Shown piece by piece: positions 27,901 through 38,645 of a stretch of 64,000 nucleotides of DNA. This DNA is from Ahniella sp. (GTDB taxonomy: Bacteria; Pseudomonadota; Gammaproteobacteria; Xanthomonadales; Ahniellaceae): contig JADJRU010000008.1 in NCBI GenBank assembly GCA_016712105.1, forward strand, positions 1 through 64,000, in the 5' to 3' direction. How positions within the stretch are numbered: position 1 is the first letter of the stretch; each line of letters begins with the position of its first letter. The notes under the pieces were generated by a model, which worked only from the letters and a program-made list of their open reading frames with translations, was not told the origin of the DNA and made no database searches. A program made the translations under genes and the position numbers.

Positions 27901-30294
27901 GCGCAGGTCCAAGGGTGCTGCGAGTGTGCCGACCTGATCGTTGAAGTCGAACGCAGAACTGGCGCTCGCGCCAACGACGTTGTAACCGGCACTGGAGACC
28001 GTGGCGCCGCTATCGATGTTGACTTGGCCCGCATACAACGAGTTCCTTGTCACCAGCCGTCCAAACAAGGAGAGTGCGATTCCGTCGGCAGCAGCGATGG
28101 TGCTGTCGATCACGGTGATGTCGGAATCCCCATCGTCACCCAGGCAAACCACGGCGCACTTAGACAGTGTCGAGCGAAACAGCTGCAGCTGAGCGCCGGA
28201 ACGTGCCGCAAGCACCACGTTCGTCGGCATATCGTTCGCAGTGCTGCCGATGAATTCGGCCGATGCGAAGCTGTCGACCAGCCAACCACCAACACCCTGG
28301 GAGGCCTCACCACTTCGCAGAACGGAATCGACGATGGAAACCTGCGACCCAGTGCCACTGAAGACAATGCCGCCTGAATAGTTTTCGGGGAGCCCGGCAC
28401 CATTGCCATCGCTCAAGGTCAAGCCTGTGAGACTGACGCGCAGGTCCGGTTGTACCGCAATCACTCGGCTTCCGCGGTTGGCATTGATCGTGAGTTTCTT
28501 CGCACCGGGGCCATGGATGGCGACGTTCTTCTCGATGCTCAGTTGTCCACTGGTGAGCGCAATTCTTGCTGCCGGCGGCATGGCAAAGGCGAACAGGATG
28601 TCGGTGACCTGGGGGGCGGCCGGCGCGTCCAGCAGGGCTTGTCGCAGACTGCCGGCGCCACTGTCATCGAGATTGGTCACCAGGATCGGTGAAAGTTCCG
28701 CCGCGCCGATGTCGCCGTGATTGCCGCCGGTCGCGGCCGGAACATCGGCCAGATCCACCAGGGCAATACCGCGGGCGTCTCGATGGACACGTTTGCCTTT
28801 GTCGAGCAACGGGCTGCCGGACAGCGGCACATGCACCGGCAATCGGCCGCCATGTCGACTCAATGGGCTCAGCACGGGATCCAGTGGCGCTGCCGTGGTT
28901 CCAGCTTGATCGCCGGGCTGGTTGAACGCGACGCTGCCCGGGTCACCAATCAGATTGTGGCCGAGCGACTGGAAGGTACCGAAGATGTCCTGGCCCTGAG
29001 GGAACACCGACGTCGCCCGGTTGCCGGCGATCACCGTATTCTGCAGTTGCGCGAATCCGCTGACGCCGCCGACCCAGCCGGCCTGATTGTCCGTGATCGT
29101 GCAGTCGATCAAGGTCACGGGCGAAAAATTCGCCAACACCGTTGCCGATGAGAAACCACGAGCGGCATTGCCTGATACGGTTACCCGTCGCAAGAGCGCA
29201 GGCCCCGGGAGAATCAGCGTTCCCGAGCCAGTGCTGGTAATGGAATGAATGCTGCTGTCATTCATTTCCGCGATGCCGCCAGATTGCGCGTTCAACTCGA
29301 TTCCGTCGGACAGGAACGCAAATTCGACACCATGAAAGAGCGAATTGCCTGAAACAGCAACAAACGTGGACTCGCTGATGCGGACGCCAGTCAGCGTGCG
29401 AGAGCCGCCCTGGAAGTGAGCATTCGAATATCTGCCTTGTCCACTGATGGTCAGCAGATGCGCACCCGGCCCAACCAACGCAAAAACCAGTCCGTTGGTG
29501 TTCAGGTTCGATTGCAGGACGATCCGCCTTGGCGAATCGAACAAGGGTCGGGCGAATTCAATTCGATCAACGGATGTAATCCCTGGGCCCGAAGCCTCAA
29601 TGGCTTCGCGCAGGGAACAGTCGGCGTTGCACACCCCATCTGAAGTATCGCTGAGTCTGGTCACCAAACGGGTGTTGCCCGTTGTGCTCAGCGTGATCGA
29701 CGCACTGACAACGTTGCCACTGTCCCCCCCCCAACCGTCTCGGAAACGCAGGATCCAGGTGCCGTTGGGCGGCCGGCGCTGAAACACACCGAGTATCGAG
29801 GTGGTCGGTGGCGGATTGGTCACGCCAAAGCCACCAGTGACTACCGTCCGCACAACCGAGCTTGGGATGTCGACGTTGGCCAATCCCACGGTCGTCCACC
29901 AGTTGTCCGTCACCGTATCGTCGAAGGTATACACATTGCCGGCAACCAGATTGGCTGCGCTGCCGCTTGAGGTGTTGGTCGTAGCACCGGTGCGCGCGAA
30001 CAGCAGATGCTCTTGTCCGTGCGGGGAAATCAAGGTGACTTCGAGGTCGCCCACATAGGGGTGTGAGGCACTGAAGGCGACACTCAGCGTGTCGATCGTG
30101 CCGTTGGCGACACCAGTGACCACAATGGGCACATCCAGCGGCGCGCCGTAGTTGTTCGGCCCTTGTCCGGCACCATCAGGGATCGGCCCGACCGAGGTGC
30201 CGGGAAACGTATGGGCCGTGGCGACCGTGCAGCCAATCAGGCACACAGACCAAAAGCAAAGATGGCGAAAAAAACGATCAAGTCCTGAACGCAT
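24962..30294 (-). CDS. Giant secreted protein: P-domain, CSLREA/beta-helix and RTX-like repeats, frameshifted
   Basis: About 1777 residues after repair of one shift at 26459-26461 (CCC run; one base missing), which splits it into a long N-terminal and a shorter C-terminal frame. From the ATG at 30294: signal peptide (CLIGCTVATAHT), a proprotein-convertase P-like domain (about 30-210; FPGTSVGPIPDGAGQGPNNY, WILRFRDGWGGDSG), a CSLREA motif (CNADCSLREAIEASG), then beta-helix sections with repeated LDKG and RQAL blocks (GSLRQALLDAPAA, GSLRQAVQDANTN), a choice-of-anchor Q-like stretch (GPLQANGGPTRTRALLIGS), and near the end Asp/Gly-rich calcium-type repeats (SGNAGDDTLLGGPGNDSF). It ends IFRDSFE. 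Likely an extracellular adhesin or shield; no catalytic site is seen. Upstream 30295-30536 holds no gene. Confidence 0.75.
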
Positions 30295-30536
30295 GCGATC
30301 CCCGCTGATGGCTGCCTTGTGGCGCTTGACGGAGCTTAGCAGTCGACGCTCCGGAGACGGCCTCGAATCGATCGGTGGGGCGAAGGATTTCTTGGACTCA
30401 AGGCGGGTGTGACCGTGTTTCGCATGGCGGGCATCAGGCCGTGCCGATTGCGCGTTGTTCAACAGCCTCTTGTGGTTCAGGCAAGATGGTGAGCTTCGCT
30501 TTGTTTGGCGCCAGCGCGACCTTGTCGCGAGCCCAC

Positions 30537-32446
30537 TCAATCGTCGGCTAGCACTACGATTCGGTCTTCGGGTGCAAAGACGATCCGTTCGGACTTCTTC
30601 GGATTCACCTTGACGCCGTAGCCCTGGTCCTTGTCGTTGGCGTGCTTGATGAGGCGGTAACCGATGGCGGTTTCGCCTCGTTGGGCGGCACTGGCAATGA
30701 TCGTGTGGAAATCGACCTGGATACCGGTCGCGACATAGTCGCCGATCGGCCGCACGTAGATTTCCGCGCCTTCGGCCGAGAACAGGATCCGGAACACCTT
30801 GTCGAGATCCCGGTTCTCGGCGAGCTGCGCCAGCATCAGGCTGACCAGCTTGTCGCTGACGATGAAGTCGTCGGCTTTGGCCACTTGTGCCAGGGCACGA
30901 TTACGCAAGTCCATCATTTCGCTGACGATGCTCATGTCGACGTTTCGACGGTCGGCGATGGCCCGGAGGTGCAGCAGGGTGATCAGCGTTTGCGCATCGG
31001 CTTCCTGGATCGGCAGATGTGAGTAGCTCATCAGGATGATGTGGTCGAACTGTTCCGGATTCAGCGCTTCGAGCACGCCGCGATTCGTGATGTCACTTTC
31101 CGAAAAGCGCACGCGCAGTTTGCCGAGGGTCTTGCTGAGTGCCGCCAGTTCATCGCGAGCCCCGTCGCGTTGACAGACGGCAACCAGTTCGGAGCCGGGC
31201 GCCACATAGTTGTCCAGTTCACGCACGATCGCCAGGGCTTTTTCGTTCCAGCCCAGGATCAGTGTACGTTCCGGTAGCGGTTCGGACTTGCTGCCCGGTC
31301 GAATCGCGGACTGGTCGAACGATGCCGGAGCGCCGCTGCTCGCAACGACCGTGTCATCGTCTTCGCTGATGGCAATGACCTCATCCGACAGGTCGAGGCG
31401 CGTTTCCATGGGCGGATTGATGAGCACTTCCCCGCTGGCGCGCTTGATGCCGATCAGGGCCGACTCCTCGAAACGCGAGAGTGCCTCACGATACGTGGCG
31501 CCCGCGAGCTCAGGGACGTTGCGGAAATAAATCTCGGCCCCGTCGAAATCAAGCAATTCGGTGTACACCACACTCAGGCCAGACTGCCGGCAGGTCTGTG
31601 CGGTGACGCGGGCGATGAGATCTTCACCCTGCACGAAGATGGCTTCGTCTCCGCCTACCAGTGCAGCCGCTTCCAGATTCCGGTCTTCGCGGATTTCGGC
31701 GACGATGTGATACGGATCGGCTTTGCGGTTCGGGTTGTTGGTGATCGCCAGGACCGACTTGATCACGTGAATGTCGGGATTGTCGGATTCCGGTGCGAGG
31801 ACCACGATCGATCGGGCAGCGTGCGGCGCGACCACAGCGAGATCGTCGAGATCGAGAGGGTCGCCGCTGCGGCAGATCACCAGCGTGTTGCCGGTGGACG
31901 GAAACTTCGATCGGATCTCGTCTTCCATCTCGACCTTGTCGCGGTCGGCCAGAATGACGATCCGTGGCTTTTTCTGGTTGCTGTTGGCGATGATCAATTC
32001 GCCGATGATCGAGTGGATCTTGCTCGACCAGCCGAGAATCAGCGTGTAGTTTTCTCGAGCACACGCGAGCGACCCTTGCGCAGTTCGTCGAGTTTGGCTT
32101 CCATGCCGGAAGTGATCGTACCGATCAGGATACTGACGAGGAAAATGCCGGCGACGGTGACAACGAGCATCAACACGCGCAAAGCCCAACCGGAATCGCC
32201 GGCCAGATTGCCGGCGTCGATCGCATGCATGGCGCCTTGCCAGGCGGCCTCGATCAGGGAATAGGTCGACGACGGGTCGCTTGGGTCTTGCCTGATCTTG
32301 AACAGCGTGAGCAAGGCGGCCGCGATGACCACGACCACGGTGGACGCGAGTGCCAGCCACCCGATGATGGCGATCGTGCCCTTGGACAGGGTGTTCTCGA
32401 AACGGTAACGCAGCTTGTCACGCCACGTGATTGCTTGGTTCGGCAT
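30537..32446 (-). CDS. CASTOR/POLLUX-like ion channel with paired NAD-binding domains, frameshifted
   Basis: About 636 residues once one base is added at the TTTT run 32050-32053. The N-terminal part (start 32446) has two membrane helices (IAIIGWLALASTVVVVIAAA and ALRVLMLVVTVAGIFLVSIL) around a linker, then IGTITSGMEAKLDELRKGRS. The soluble part has two tandem Rossmann domains (NYTLILGWSSKIHSIIGELI; RTLILGWNEKALAIVRELD) separated by ligand-domain sequence. This matches the CASTOR/POLLUX-related cation channel family, originally known from plant nuclear envelopes and present in bacteria with unknown role. MgtE follows upstream in the same orientation, 71 bases away, so both may handle divalent cations. 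Confidence 0.8.
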
Positions 32447-32517
32447 GGATTCTTCCCGTTTTCTTGATCATCCGGATGCTAACGACCCGGCGAGGTCGTG
32501 CCAACCATTGCGCTCGG

Positions 32518-33876
32518 TCAGAGCAGGAATGCGGTGCCAAGGCCGAGGAACGCCAGAAAACCGATGCAGTCGGTCACCGTCGTGAGCACGACCCCGCCAG
32601 CCAGTGCCGGATCAATGTCCAGGCGTCGAAGCAGCAGCGGAATGCCGACGCCTGACAAGGCCGCGGCGAGGAGGTTGATGGCAATTGCAGCGCCGATCAC
32701 GAGCGCCAGTCGAACATCCCCGAACCAGAGTCCGGCCGACAATCCCACCACGATCGCAAAAATCACGCCGTTGAAGGCACCGACCAGCATTTCCTTGGAC
32801 AACAAGGCCATGGCATTACTGGAGCCAACCTGGCCCAGAGCCATGCCGCGAACGATCAGCGTCAGCGTCTGGGTGCCGGCAATGCCGCCCATGCTGGCCA
32901 CCACCGGCATCAGGATCGCCAGGGCGACGACCTGCTCCAGTGCAATCTCGAAGCGACCGATCACCCAGGACGCGAGGAACGCGGTCAGCAGGTTGATGCC
33001 CAGCCAGAGGGCACGCTTGCGCGCGGCACGGCGCACGGGTGCGAACAGGTCTTCCTCCTCATCGAGGCCGGCCATGCTCATGACGTTGTGGTCGGCCTGG
33101 GCGCGGATGATGTCGACGACGTCATCGATGGTGATGCGGCCCAACAGTACGTTGTTGGTGTCGACGACCGGCGCCGAGATCCAGTCGTGGTCGGCGAAGT
33201 GTTTCGCGACACTTTCGGAATCCATGGTGGCGACCACGGCCGCCTGCGAGTCGTCGATCAGTTCGTTGATCGGCGTATCGAGTGCGCAAGTGAGCACTCG
33301 CGTCACGGCGACTCGGCCCAGGTACTGGTTGCGACGGCTGACGACGTAGAAGTGATCGGTGTGGTCCGGCATTTCGCCGCGCAGGCGCAGGTATCGCAGC
33401 ACGACGTCGATGGTGACATCCGGGCGTACCGTGATGACATCCGGGTTGAGCAGTCGGCCGGCAGTGTCCTCGGGGAACGACAGCGCGTGTTCCAGTCGCT
33501 CGCGGTCGGATCGGTCCAGAGCCTTCAGTACGTTCTCGGTGACGGTATCCGGCAAATCCTCGAACAGATCGGCCAGATCGTCGATGTCCAGCGATTCGGC
33601 TGCCGCGACGATTTCTTCGTCGTCCATGTCCTTCAGCAGGCTTTCGCGGACTTCCTCGTTGCAATGGACCAGCACTTCACCATCGTCTTCCGAATCGACC
33701 AGACCCCACAACATCAGGCGTTTGCCGGGCGGCAAAGCTTCGAGCAGGCTGCCGATTTCGGCGGGCGTGAGTGTGTTGACGAGGCGTCGCACCGGACCCA
33801 GGCGACCGGAGTCCAGGGCCTGCGACAGCGTTTTCATCTGGCGCGCGGTTTTGTCCAGGGCGGCAAGATCGGCCAT
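32518..33876 (-). CDS. mgtE: Magnesium transporter MgtE
   Basis: 452 residues. An N-terminal superhelical domain (LTPAEIGSLLEALPPGKRLM, LDIDDLADLFEDLPDTVTEN) is followed by a CBS pair (AGRLLNPDVITVRPDVTIDV and ISAPVVDTNNVLLGRITIDD) and five membrane helices after residue 285 (LWLGINLLTAFLASWVIGRF, AILMPVVASMGGIAGTQTLT). The Asp in the last helix region is in LTTVTDCIGFLAFLG. The dimeric channel admits Mg2+ and is gated by Mg2+ binding to the acidic N and CBS domains. Confidence 0.95.
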   Translation of the reverse strand: MADLAALDKTARQMKTLSQALDSGRLGPVRRLVNTLTPAEIGSLLEALPPGKRLMLWGLVDSEDDGEVLVHCNEEVRESLLKDMDDEEIVAAAESLDIDDLADLFEDLPDTVTENVLKALDRSDRERLEHALSFPEDTAGRLLNPDVITVRPDVTIDVVLRYLRLRGEMPDHTDHFYVVSRRNQYLGRVAVTRVLTCALDTPINELIDDSQAAVVATMDSESVAKHFADHDWISAPVVDTNNVLLGRITIDDVVDIIRAQADHNVMSMAGLDEEEDLFAPVRRAARKRALWLGINLLTAFLASWVIGRFEIALEQVVALAILMPVVASMGGIAGTQTLTLIVRGMALGQVGSSNAMALLSKEMLVGAFNGVIFAIVVGLSAGLWFGDVRLALVIGAAIAINLLAAALSGVGIPLLLRRLDIDPALAGGVVLTTVTDCIGFLAFLGLGTAFLL

Positions 33877-33962
33877 GGTGGGGACTCCGGATCGGGTTGC
33901 GCCGGGTCACGGCGCCGTGGGCTGCGAAGGAGGGCGGCGATTCTGCTGCAGCCTCGTGCCTA

Positions 33963-35222
33963 TTATCGGCGCTTGTCGCCTCGCAATAAAGTGGTCAGAA
34001 GCGCCGGATGCAGCAAGATCACCGACAAACCGACGAGACCGGGCATGAATGCGGCACGGATGGCACCCTCGAACGGTGCCGCGTCGCGGCCTTGCGACAA
34101 CCACCAGGCTTGCAGCACGAGTGTCAGGCATTGGGCCAGGAGCAATTGTGGCCAGCGCCTCTGGTGCATCAACCAGAGGAACGCGGGTGCCGTGAGGATC
34201 GCCGCGGCCAGTGCGAACAACAACGCCGACAGAACCGGTGCCAGCGCCAAAGCCGGGGATAACGGCCCAAGCCAGAGGTGCAGCAACCAGTCGCTGACAG
34301 GCGCTGCCAGGAGGCAAGGCACGGCCAACAGGGCATGTGCTTGCCACACCGCCCGCATGGCGGCCGGCGCGGACTCGGGGCGACTCAGGCGCGGCAATAG
34401 GCTGCGCTGGATCGGCATCTGCAGACTGAGATAAGCGGCGAGGGGGGTTCCGATCAGGACGTAAGTGCCGAAATCGGCCGAGTCGATCTGGACGCCGAGC
34501 CACAGTCGATCGAATTGTGTGCTCAGCAAGGCCAGCGCCGCCGAGGCGAGCGCCCAGGGCAACAGGGTCAGGGATTGCCCCGTTCCAGCCGCATGGCCCG
34601 AATCGGGCGGGTATTGGCGCAAAAGGATTCGTCGATTGGTCTGCCATTCGAGACCGGCTCCGAGCACAAGGCCAAACAGGAACACCTCGGCCGATGCAGC
34701 GCCTGCGGCGATGAACAGCGATGCAAACGCGTGGCGGACCAACAGGAATGCAGCGGAACGGCCACTGGCGAGCGCCTGCTGGCCACGGCCGTTCCAGATT
34801 GCCAGAGCGACTGCGTTCTGGATCTGCAACAGATACAGCGCCAGCATCAACAACAGCGCGGAGGGTGTCAGCGGCGCGGTCAAGCCAAAGTGGCGGCCGA
34901 TCGCCAACAGCAGCAACATGGCCATCGCCAACAACAGGGCGGCATTCCGGCAGCGCGCGTGGGCATGCAGATAGAGGAAGCCGATGAATCCCGGTTCCGT
35001 GCGGGCTCCGGCGGCCTGGAGCAACAAGGGTGACAACGCGAGGTCCAGACCAAACAGGAGCGCGTGCAGCGACAGGCAGAACGCCACGATGGGCCATTGA
35101 TCGGGGCCGAGTGTCCGGACCTGCCACGGCAACACCAGCAGCATCCAGGCCAGCACTGCGAGGTAATACCCATAACCGGGGAGGATTTCGCGGCCAAGCA
35201 GGCGGCGATCGAACAGGCTCAT
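33963..35222 (-). CDS. Polysaccharide flippase-like membrane protein
   Basis: 419 residues with about 12 hydrophobic segments and few charged loops, e.g. YYLAVLAWMLLVLPWQVRTL, SALLLMLALYLLQIQNAVAL, LALAPVLSALLFALAAAILT. The layout matches the MOP superfamily (Wzx/MurJ) that moves lipid-linked sugars across the inner membrane. Primary motifs are weak, so family assignment is by topology and context. Its ATG overlaps the epimerase stop by four bases; it is the third gene of a coupled three-gene operon (glycosyltransferase, epimerase, flippase). Confidence 0.65.
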   Translation of the reverse strand: MSLFDRRLLGREILPGYGYYLAVLAWMLLVLPWQVRTLGPDQWPIVAFCLSLHALLFGLDLALSPLLLQAAGARTEPGFIGFLYLHAHARCRNAALLLAMAMLLLLAIGRHFGLTAPLTPSALLLMLALYLLQIQNAVALAIWNGRGQQALASGRSAAFLLVRHAFASLFIAAGAASAEVFLFGLVLGAGLEWQTNRRILLRQYPPDSGHAAGTGQSLTLLPWALASAALALLSTQFDRLWLGVQIDSADFGTYVLIGTPLAAYLSLQMPIQRSLLPRLSRPESAPAAMRAVWQAHALLAVPCLLAAPVSDWLLHLWLGPLSPALALAPVLSALLFALAAAILTAPAFLWLMHQRRWPQLLLAQCLTLVLQAWWLSQGRDAAPFEGAIRAAFMPGLVGLSVILLHPALLTTLLRGDKRR

Positions 35223-36181
35223 CGGTGGGTCCGCCCGCGTGCCGCCAAAGTGGCACGAAGGCCTTCGGCGTGGTCGTAGGGCGCGCGAAAGCCCGCGTCG
35301 AACAAGGTTTCGGCCGACAGCGAGGTGTTGGCGCAGAACTTCTGCACGCGCGCAGCGCTGAGTTCGAATCGAAGGCCGCCGGTTCGTGCCAGCAGATCGC
35401 AGGCAGATCCGATGCCCAGCGCCACAAGTTTTGGCACGCGCCAGATGGCGTCCGGGTCGTGATGCAGACGGGTGCGGATCAGCCGTGTGAGCGCGTCCAT
35501 GTCGAGGTTGGGGAGATCGGCCACATTGTGGATCCGCAACCCGGGCTGTACGGCCAGATCGAACAAGGTCGCAGCGACCAGATTGCCGACATAACAGATC
35601 GACTTGGTGTTGCGACCGGAACCCACCAACACGAGCCGCTTGCGGTCGACCGCATCAATCAACCGACGCATGTTGCCATGATGGCCTGGGCCATACACCA
35701 CGCAGGGTCGAAGAATACGCAGTGCACGATCCGTCGGCGAACGCTCGAACCAGTCGCGCAGCAGCCTTTCGGCTGACAGTTTGCTCTGGCCGTAGGGCGT
35801 CCGCGGTTCGACGTTCGGCCCCGACTCGATCGTGCTGCCGTGGCCATACACCGATGCCGAACTGAACAACAACACGCGAGTGACCGCTGCGGTCTCCAAC
35901 GCTTCAACGAGATGACGGGCACCGGTGACATTGGTCTCGGCATACCGGGACTCGGGTACGACATCGTCGGCATGTTCGGCAGCCAGGTGGATGACCAGGT
36001 CCATGCCAGCCACCGCTCGCTTGAGCGCCGAGGCATCACGAACGTCCCCGCGCACATCGGTTCCGGGAAATGCAGTGGCTTCGGTGTGATCGAAATTGAA
36101 CAGTTCGTGCCCGGCCTCGAACAAGGCACGCGCCAGATGCCCGCCGATGAATCCGCTACCACCGGTGAGCAGGATCTTCAT
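35219..36181 (-). CDS. NAD-dependent sugar epimerase/dehydratase (extended SDR)
   Basis: 320 residues. N-terminal ILLTGGSGFIGGHLARALFE is the GxxGxxG NAD site. LLFSSASVYGHG and the YGQSKLSAERLL active-site Tyr-x-x-x-Lys identify an extended short-chain dehydrogenase of the GalE/RmlB class. LRPCVVYGPGHHGNMRRLID and ICYVGNLVAATLFDL are typical of nucleotide-sugar modifying members. It should convert a UDP- or other nucleotide-sugar for the surface glycan. Start and stop both overlap neighbours by four bases. Confidence 0.83.
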   Translation of the reverse strand: MKILLTGGSGFIGGHLARALFEAGHELFNFDHTEATAFPGTDVRGDVRDASALKRAVAGMDLVIHLAAEHADDVVPESRYAETNVTGARHLVEALETAAVTRVLLFSSASVYGHGSTIESGPNVEPRTPYGQSKLSAERLLRDWFERSPTDRALRILRPCVVYGPGHHGNMRRLIDAVDRKRLVLVGSGRNTKSICYVGNLVAATLFDLAVQPGLRIHNVADLPNLDMDALTRLIRTRLHHDPDAIWRVPKLVALGIGSACDLLARTGGLRFELSAARVQKFCANTSLSAETLFDAGFRAPYDHAEGLRATLAARGRTHR

Positions 36182-37371
36182 GCCGACGATCCGGACAAGG
36201 CATTGCGATAGTGGGTGATCAGTGCCGGGCCAAGCACAGCCGGATCATGGAATCGGCGCAGATGGTTTCGGCCCTCGTCGATCAGGTGCCGGCGTAATTC
36301 CGTGTCTCCAGCGAGTGTGATCAATGCATCCGCAAACGACGCCGGATCGTCAGCCAACAACAGATGCTGGCGATCGGAGACGGCCAAACCTCGTGCAGCA
36401 ATACGTGTGGCGACAACCGGAATCCCGCGCGCCCAGGATTCGAGAATGCGCATGCGCACGCCCGATCCTGCAAAAAGCGGAATCGCCGCGATGGCTCGCT
36501 GTGGGAACAGGGTGCGGGCGTCGTCCGGAATGGGGGCGACTTGAATGTTGTCTGGCCACGATGGGTCGAGCGCCGGCGCGAACACGCGCATCGGCAATCC
36601 CGGGGCACGACGCGCCAACTCCGGCGCCAGTTTTCGGACGGCCCAATCGAAAGCCTGGCGGTTTGGTCCCCAGCCACGACTGCCGGGCAGCACCACCAAC
36701 GGTGCAGTTGGATCGGGGTCTTCGCCGGCCGGCAGTTCGGCATCAAACGGCACCGGCCAACATGCCACGCTTGCTGCAGTCCTTGCCGGGAGCAGATCGC
36801 GCAAGTCCATGGCATCACATTCCGTGATGGCCAGTGTCGACGCGGCGTGGTGCATCAGTCGACGTTCGTGTTTGCGCAGTCGCGCTGATTCGATCTTCAT
36901 CAGCGGACGTTGCCAGACATTGCCGGGCCACTGTTGCCACAACGCCGACTCGACATTCTGCATCCGCAACACCACGGGTTTTGGCCAGGGTGGCGCACCG
37001 AGTACGGCAATCGCCTGGAGTGCCTCGACATGGATGAGGTCGGGTGCGAACGAATCGATCAAGTCACGCACCACACGGCGACTTTGGGTGTGGGCGTGAC
37101 GACGCAGACCCACGGCGTCACCCGACAGCACTGATTCGAATCCGGCGCGCCACCACGGCAAAGGTTCACCGGGGTAGAGGTCCAAACCTGCCTGGGGTGC
37201 CATGGCTGCGCGCCACGGCACCAGGTGCTGCAGGTCCGAAGGTGAGCCCGGGGCGAGCACATGAACCGTTGCCCCGGCGGCGTACAACGCACGAATCGTT
37301 TGCCACAAAGCCAGACGGCCGCCATCGGAGGGCGGCCATGGACACTTGCTGGCAAGGATCAGGACGCGCAT
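36178..37371 (-). CDS. Glycosyltransferase, GT-B group 1-like
   Basis: 397 residues. N-terminal Rossmann half begins MRVLILASKCPWPPSDGG and the C-terminal half shows VVLPGSRGWGPNRQAFDWAV, AIAAIPLFAGSGVRMRILES and WARGIPVVATRIAARGLAV, the acceptor/donor pattern of GT4-like enzymes with the E-x-W/E-region before the conserved Gly-Ile-Pro-Val-Val. It transfers a sugar from a nucleotide donor in the cytoplasm. It begins the minus-strand operon and faces a second glycosyltransferase of similar architecture across 89 bases. Confidence 0.83.
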   Translation of the reverse strand: MRVLILASKCPWPPSDGGRLALWQTIRALYAAGATVHVLAPGSPSDLQHLVPWRAAMAPQAGLDLYPGEPLPWWRAGFESVLSGDAVGLRRHAHTQSRRVVRDLIDSFAPDLIHVEALQAIAVLGAPPWPKPVVLRMQNVESALWQQWPGNVWQRPLMKIESARLRKHERRLMHHAASTLAITECDAMDLRDLLPARTAASVACWPVPFDAELPAGEDPDPTAPLVVLPGSRGWGPNRQAFDWAVRKLAPELARRAPGLPMRVFAPALDPSWPDNIQVAPIPDDARTLFPQRAIAAIPLFAGSGVRMRILESWARGIPVVATRIAARGLAVSDRQHLLLADDPASFADALITLAGDTELRRHLIDEGRNHLRRFHDPAVLGPALITHYRNALSGSSA

Positions 37372-37460
37372 CCGGAATCATGGTTTGGCGGGGCCGGCAG
37401 TGTATCGACAACACTGGGGTGCTGGGCCAGAATGATCGTTTCCGCAGCGGCTCTTGATCC

Positions 37461-38645
37461 ATGCGCGTGCTGTTCGTGACCCATCGTTTTCCCGGTGCCG
37501 CGTTTCGTGGTGATCAGGTGCGTGCACGCGCCCAGATCCGGGAGCTGTCGCAACGCCACAACATCACGTTGTTGACGTTCCAGCGATTGCCCGAAACCCA
37601 TCAGGCACTGGCGGCGATGCGCGACCTGGGTGTCGAAGTGATCATGGTTCCGCGCGACCGGCTGGCGATGTTGCTGCGTGCGGCATGGGCCATGTTCAGT
37701 GGCCGGGCCATACAACTCGCGCTGTTCGATGCCCCTGCGCTACGGGAACAATTTGCCGCGACGCTGTGTGCGCTGCCCCGATTCGATCTGGTGCATCTGC
37801 AATTGATCCGGTTGGAACGTCTGATCGAGGAGGCCCATTCGGTGCCGGTGGTGCTGGATCTGGTCGATGCGTTGTCGGTGAACATGAGTTCACGCGCCGA
37901 ATCGGCGCGATGGCCGGTTCCGCGCCTGTACTGTGAAGAGGGTCGTCGTCTGGCGCGACACGAAGAACTTGCCGTCAAACGGGTCGCAGGTTCCGTGATC
38001 AGCGCGAACACCGATGCGATCGCACTCGGGTCGCCTGATCGATTGGTGGTGGCACCGAATGGCGTGGATCTCGACGAGTTTTCCGAAGGCCCGGATGCAG
38101 CCGTGCGTGAGCACCTGATTTTTCATGGCAACTGGGCCTACGGGCCGAATCAGAGCGGCCTTCGGTGGTTGCTGCGAACGGTGATGCCGCGTGTCTGGCA
38201 GACAAGGCCCGATGTACGTCTGCGTTTGGCAGGCGCGAATCCGGAACGAATCAGGTCCTTGCTCGGTGATGCGCGGATCGACTTGCTGGGGCAGGTGCCG
38301 AGCCCGGCCGCAGCGCTGCAGAGGGCAGCAGTGTCGGTGGCACCGGTTCATGCCGGGAGTGGTCAATCGCTGAAGATCCTGGAGGCCATGGCCTGCGGCA
38401 CGCCGGTCGTGACCACCCGTCGCGCAGCAACGGCGATTGCCGGTGACGGCACGTGCCCATGTTTGGCTGCCGATGATCCCGATACTTTTGCCGAGGCCAT
38501 CTTGAGGCTGCTCGATGACGTTCCGGATCGTCGTCGGTTGGCCGCCGCTTCAAGGGGCTTCGTCGAATCGACATTCAGTTGGGCACACAGTAATGCCGTA
38601 CTCGAATCGGTCTGGAACCAAGCGGCTTCAGCGATGCGGAAGTGA
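37461..38645 (+). CDS. Glycosyltransferase, GT4-like, divergent from the first
   Basis: 394 residues. MRVLFVTHRFPGAAFRGDQV opens the N-terminal half; LIFHGNWAYGPNQSGLRWLL and AVSVAPVHAGSGQSLKILEA followed by MACGTPVVTTRRAATAI form the donor-binding half. The motif set resembles the glycosyltransferases of PEP-CTERM/exopolysaccharide clusters. It is the only plus-strand gene of the polysaccharide region, and its 3' end overlaps the convergent TPR-like gene by 18 bases, so both transcripts must extend into each other. Confidence 0.83.
   Translation: MRVLFVTHRFPGAAFRGDQVRARAQIRELSQRHNITLLTFQRLPETHQALAAMRDLGVEVIMVPRDRLAMLLRAAWAMFSGRAIQLALFDAPALREQFAATLCALPRFDLVHLQLIRLERLIEEAHSVPVVLDLVDALSVNMSSRAESARWPVPRLYCEEGRRLARHEELAVKRVAGSVISANTDAIALGSPDRLVVAPNGVDLDEFSEGPDAAVREHLIFHGNWAYGPNQSGLRWLLRTVMPRVWQTRPDVRLRLAGANPERIRSLLGDARIDLLGQVPSPAAALQRAAVSVAPVHAGSGQSLKILEAMACGTPVVTTRRAATAIAGDGTCPCLAADDPDTFAEAILRLLDDVPDRRRLAAASRGFVESTFSWAHSNAVLESVWNQAASAMRK

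Noticed and set aside
37372..37460. Divergent promoter between the two glycosyltransferases
   Set aside because: The 89-base gap must contain starts for both genes, but no pair of boxes is convincing enough to mark.
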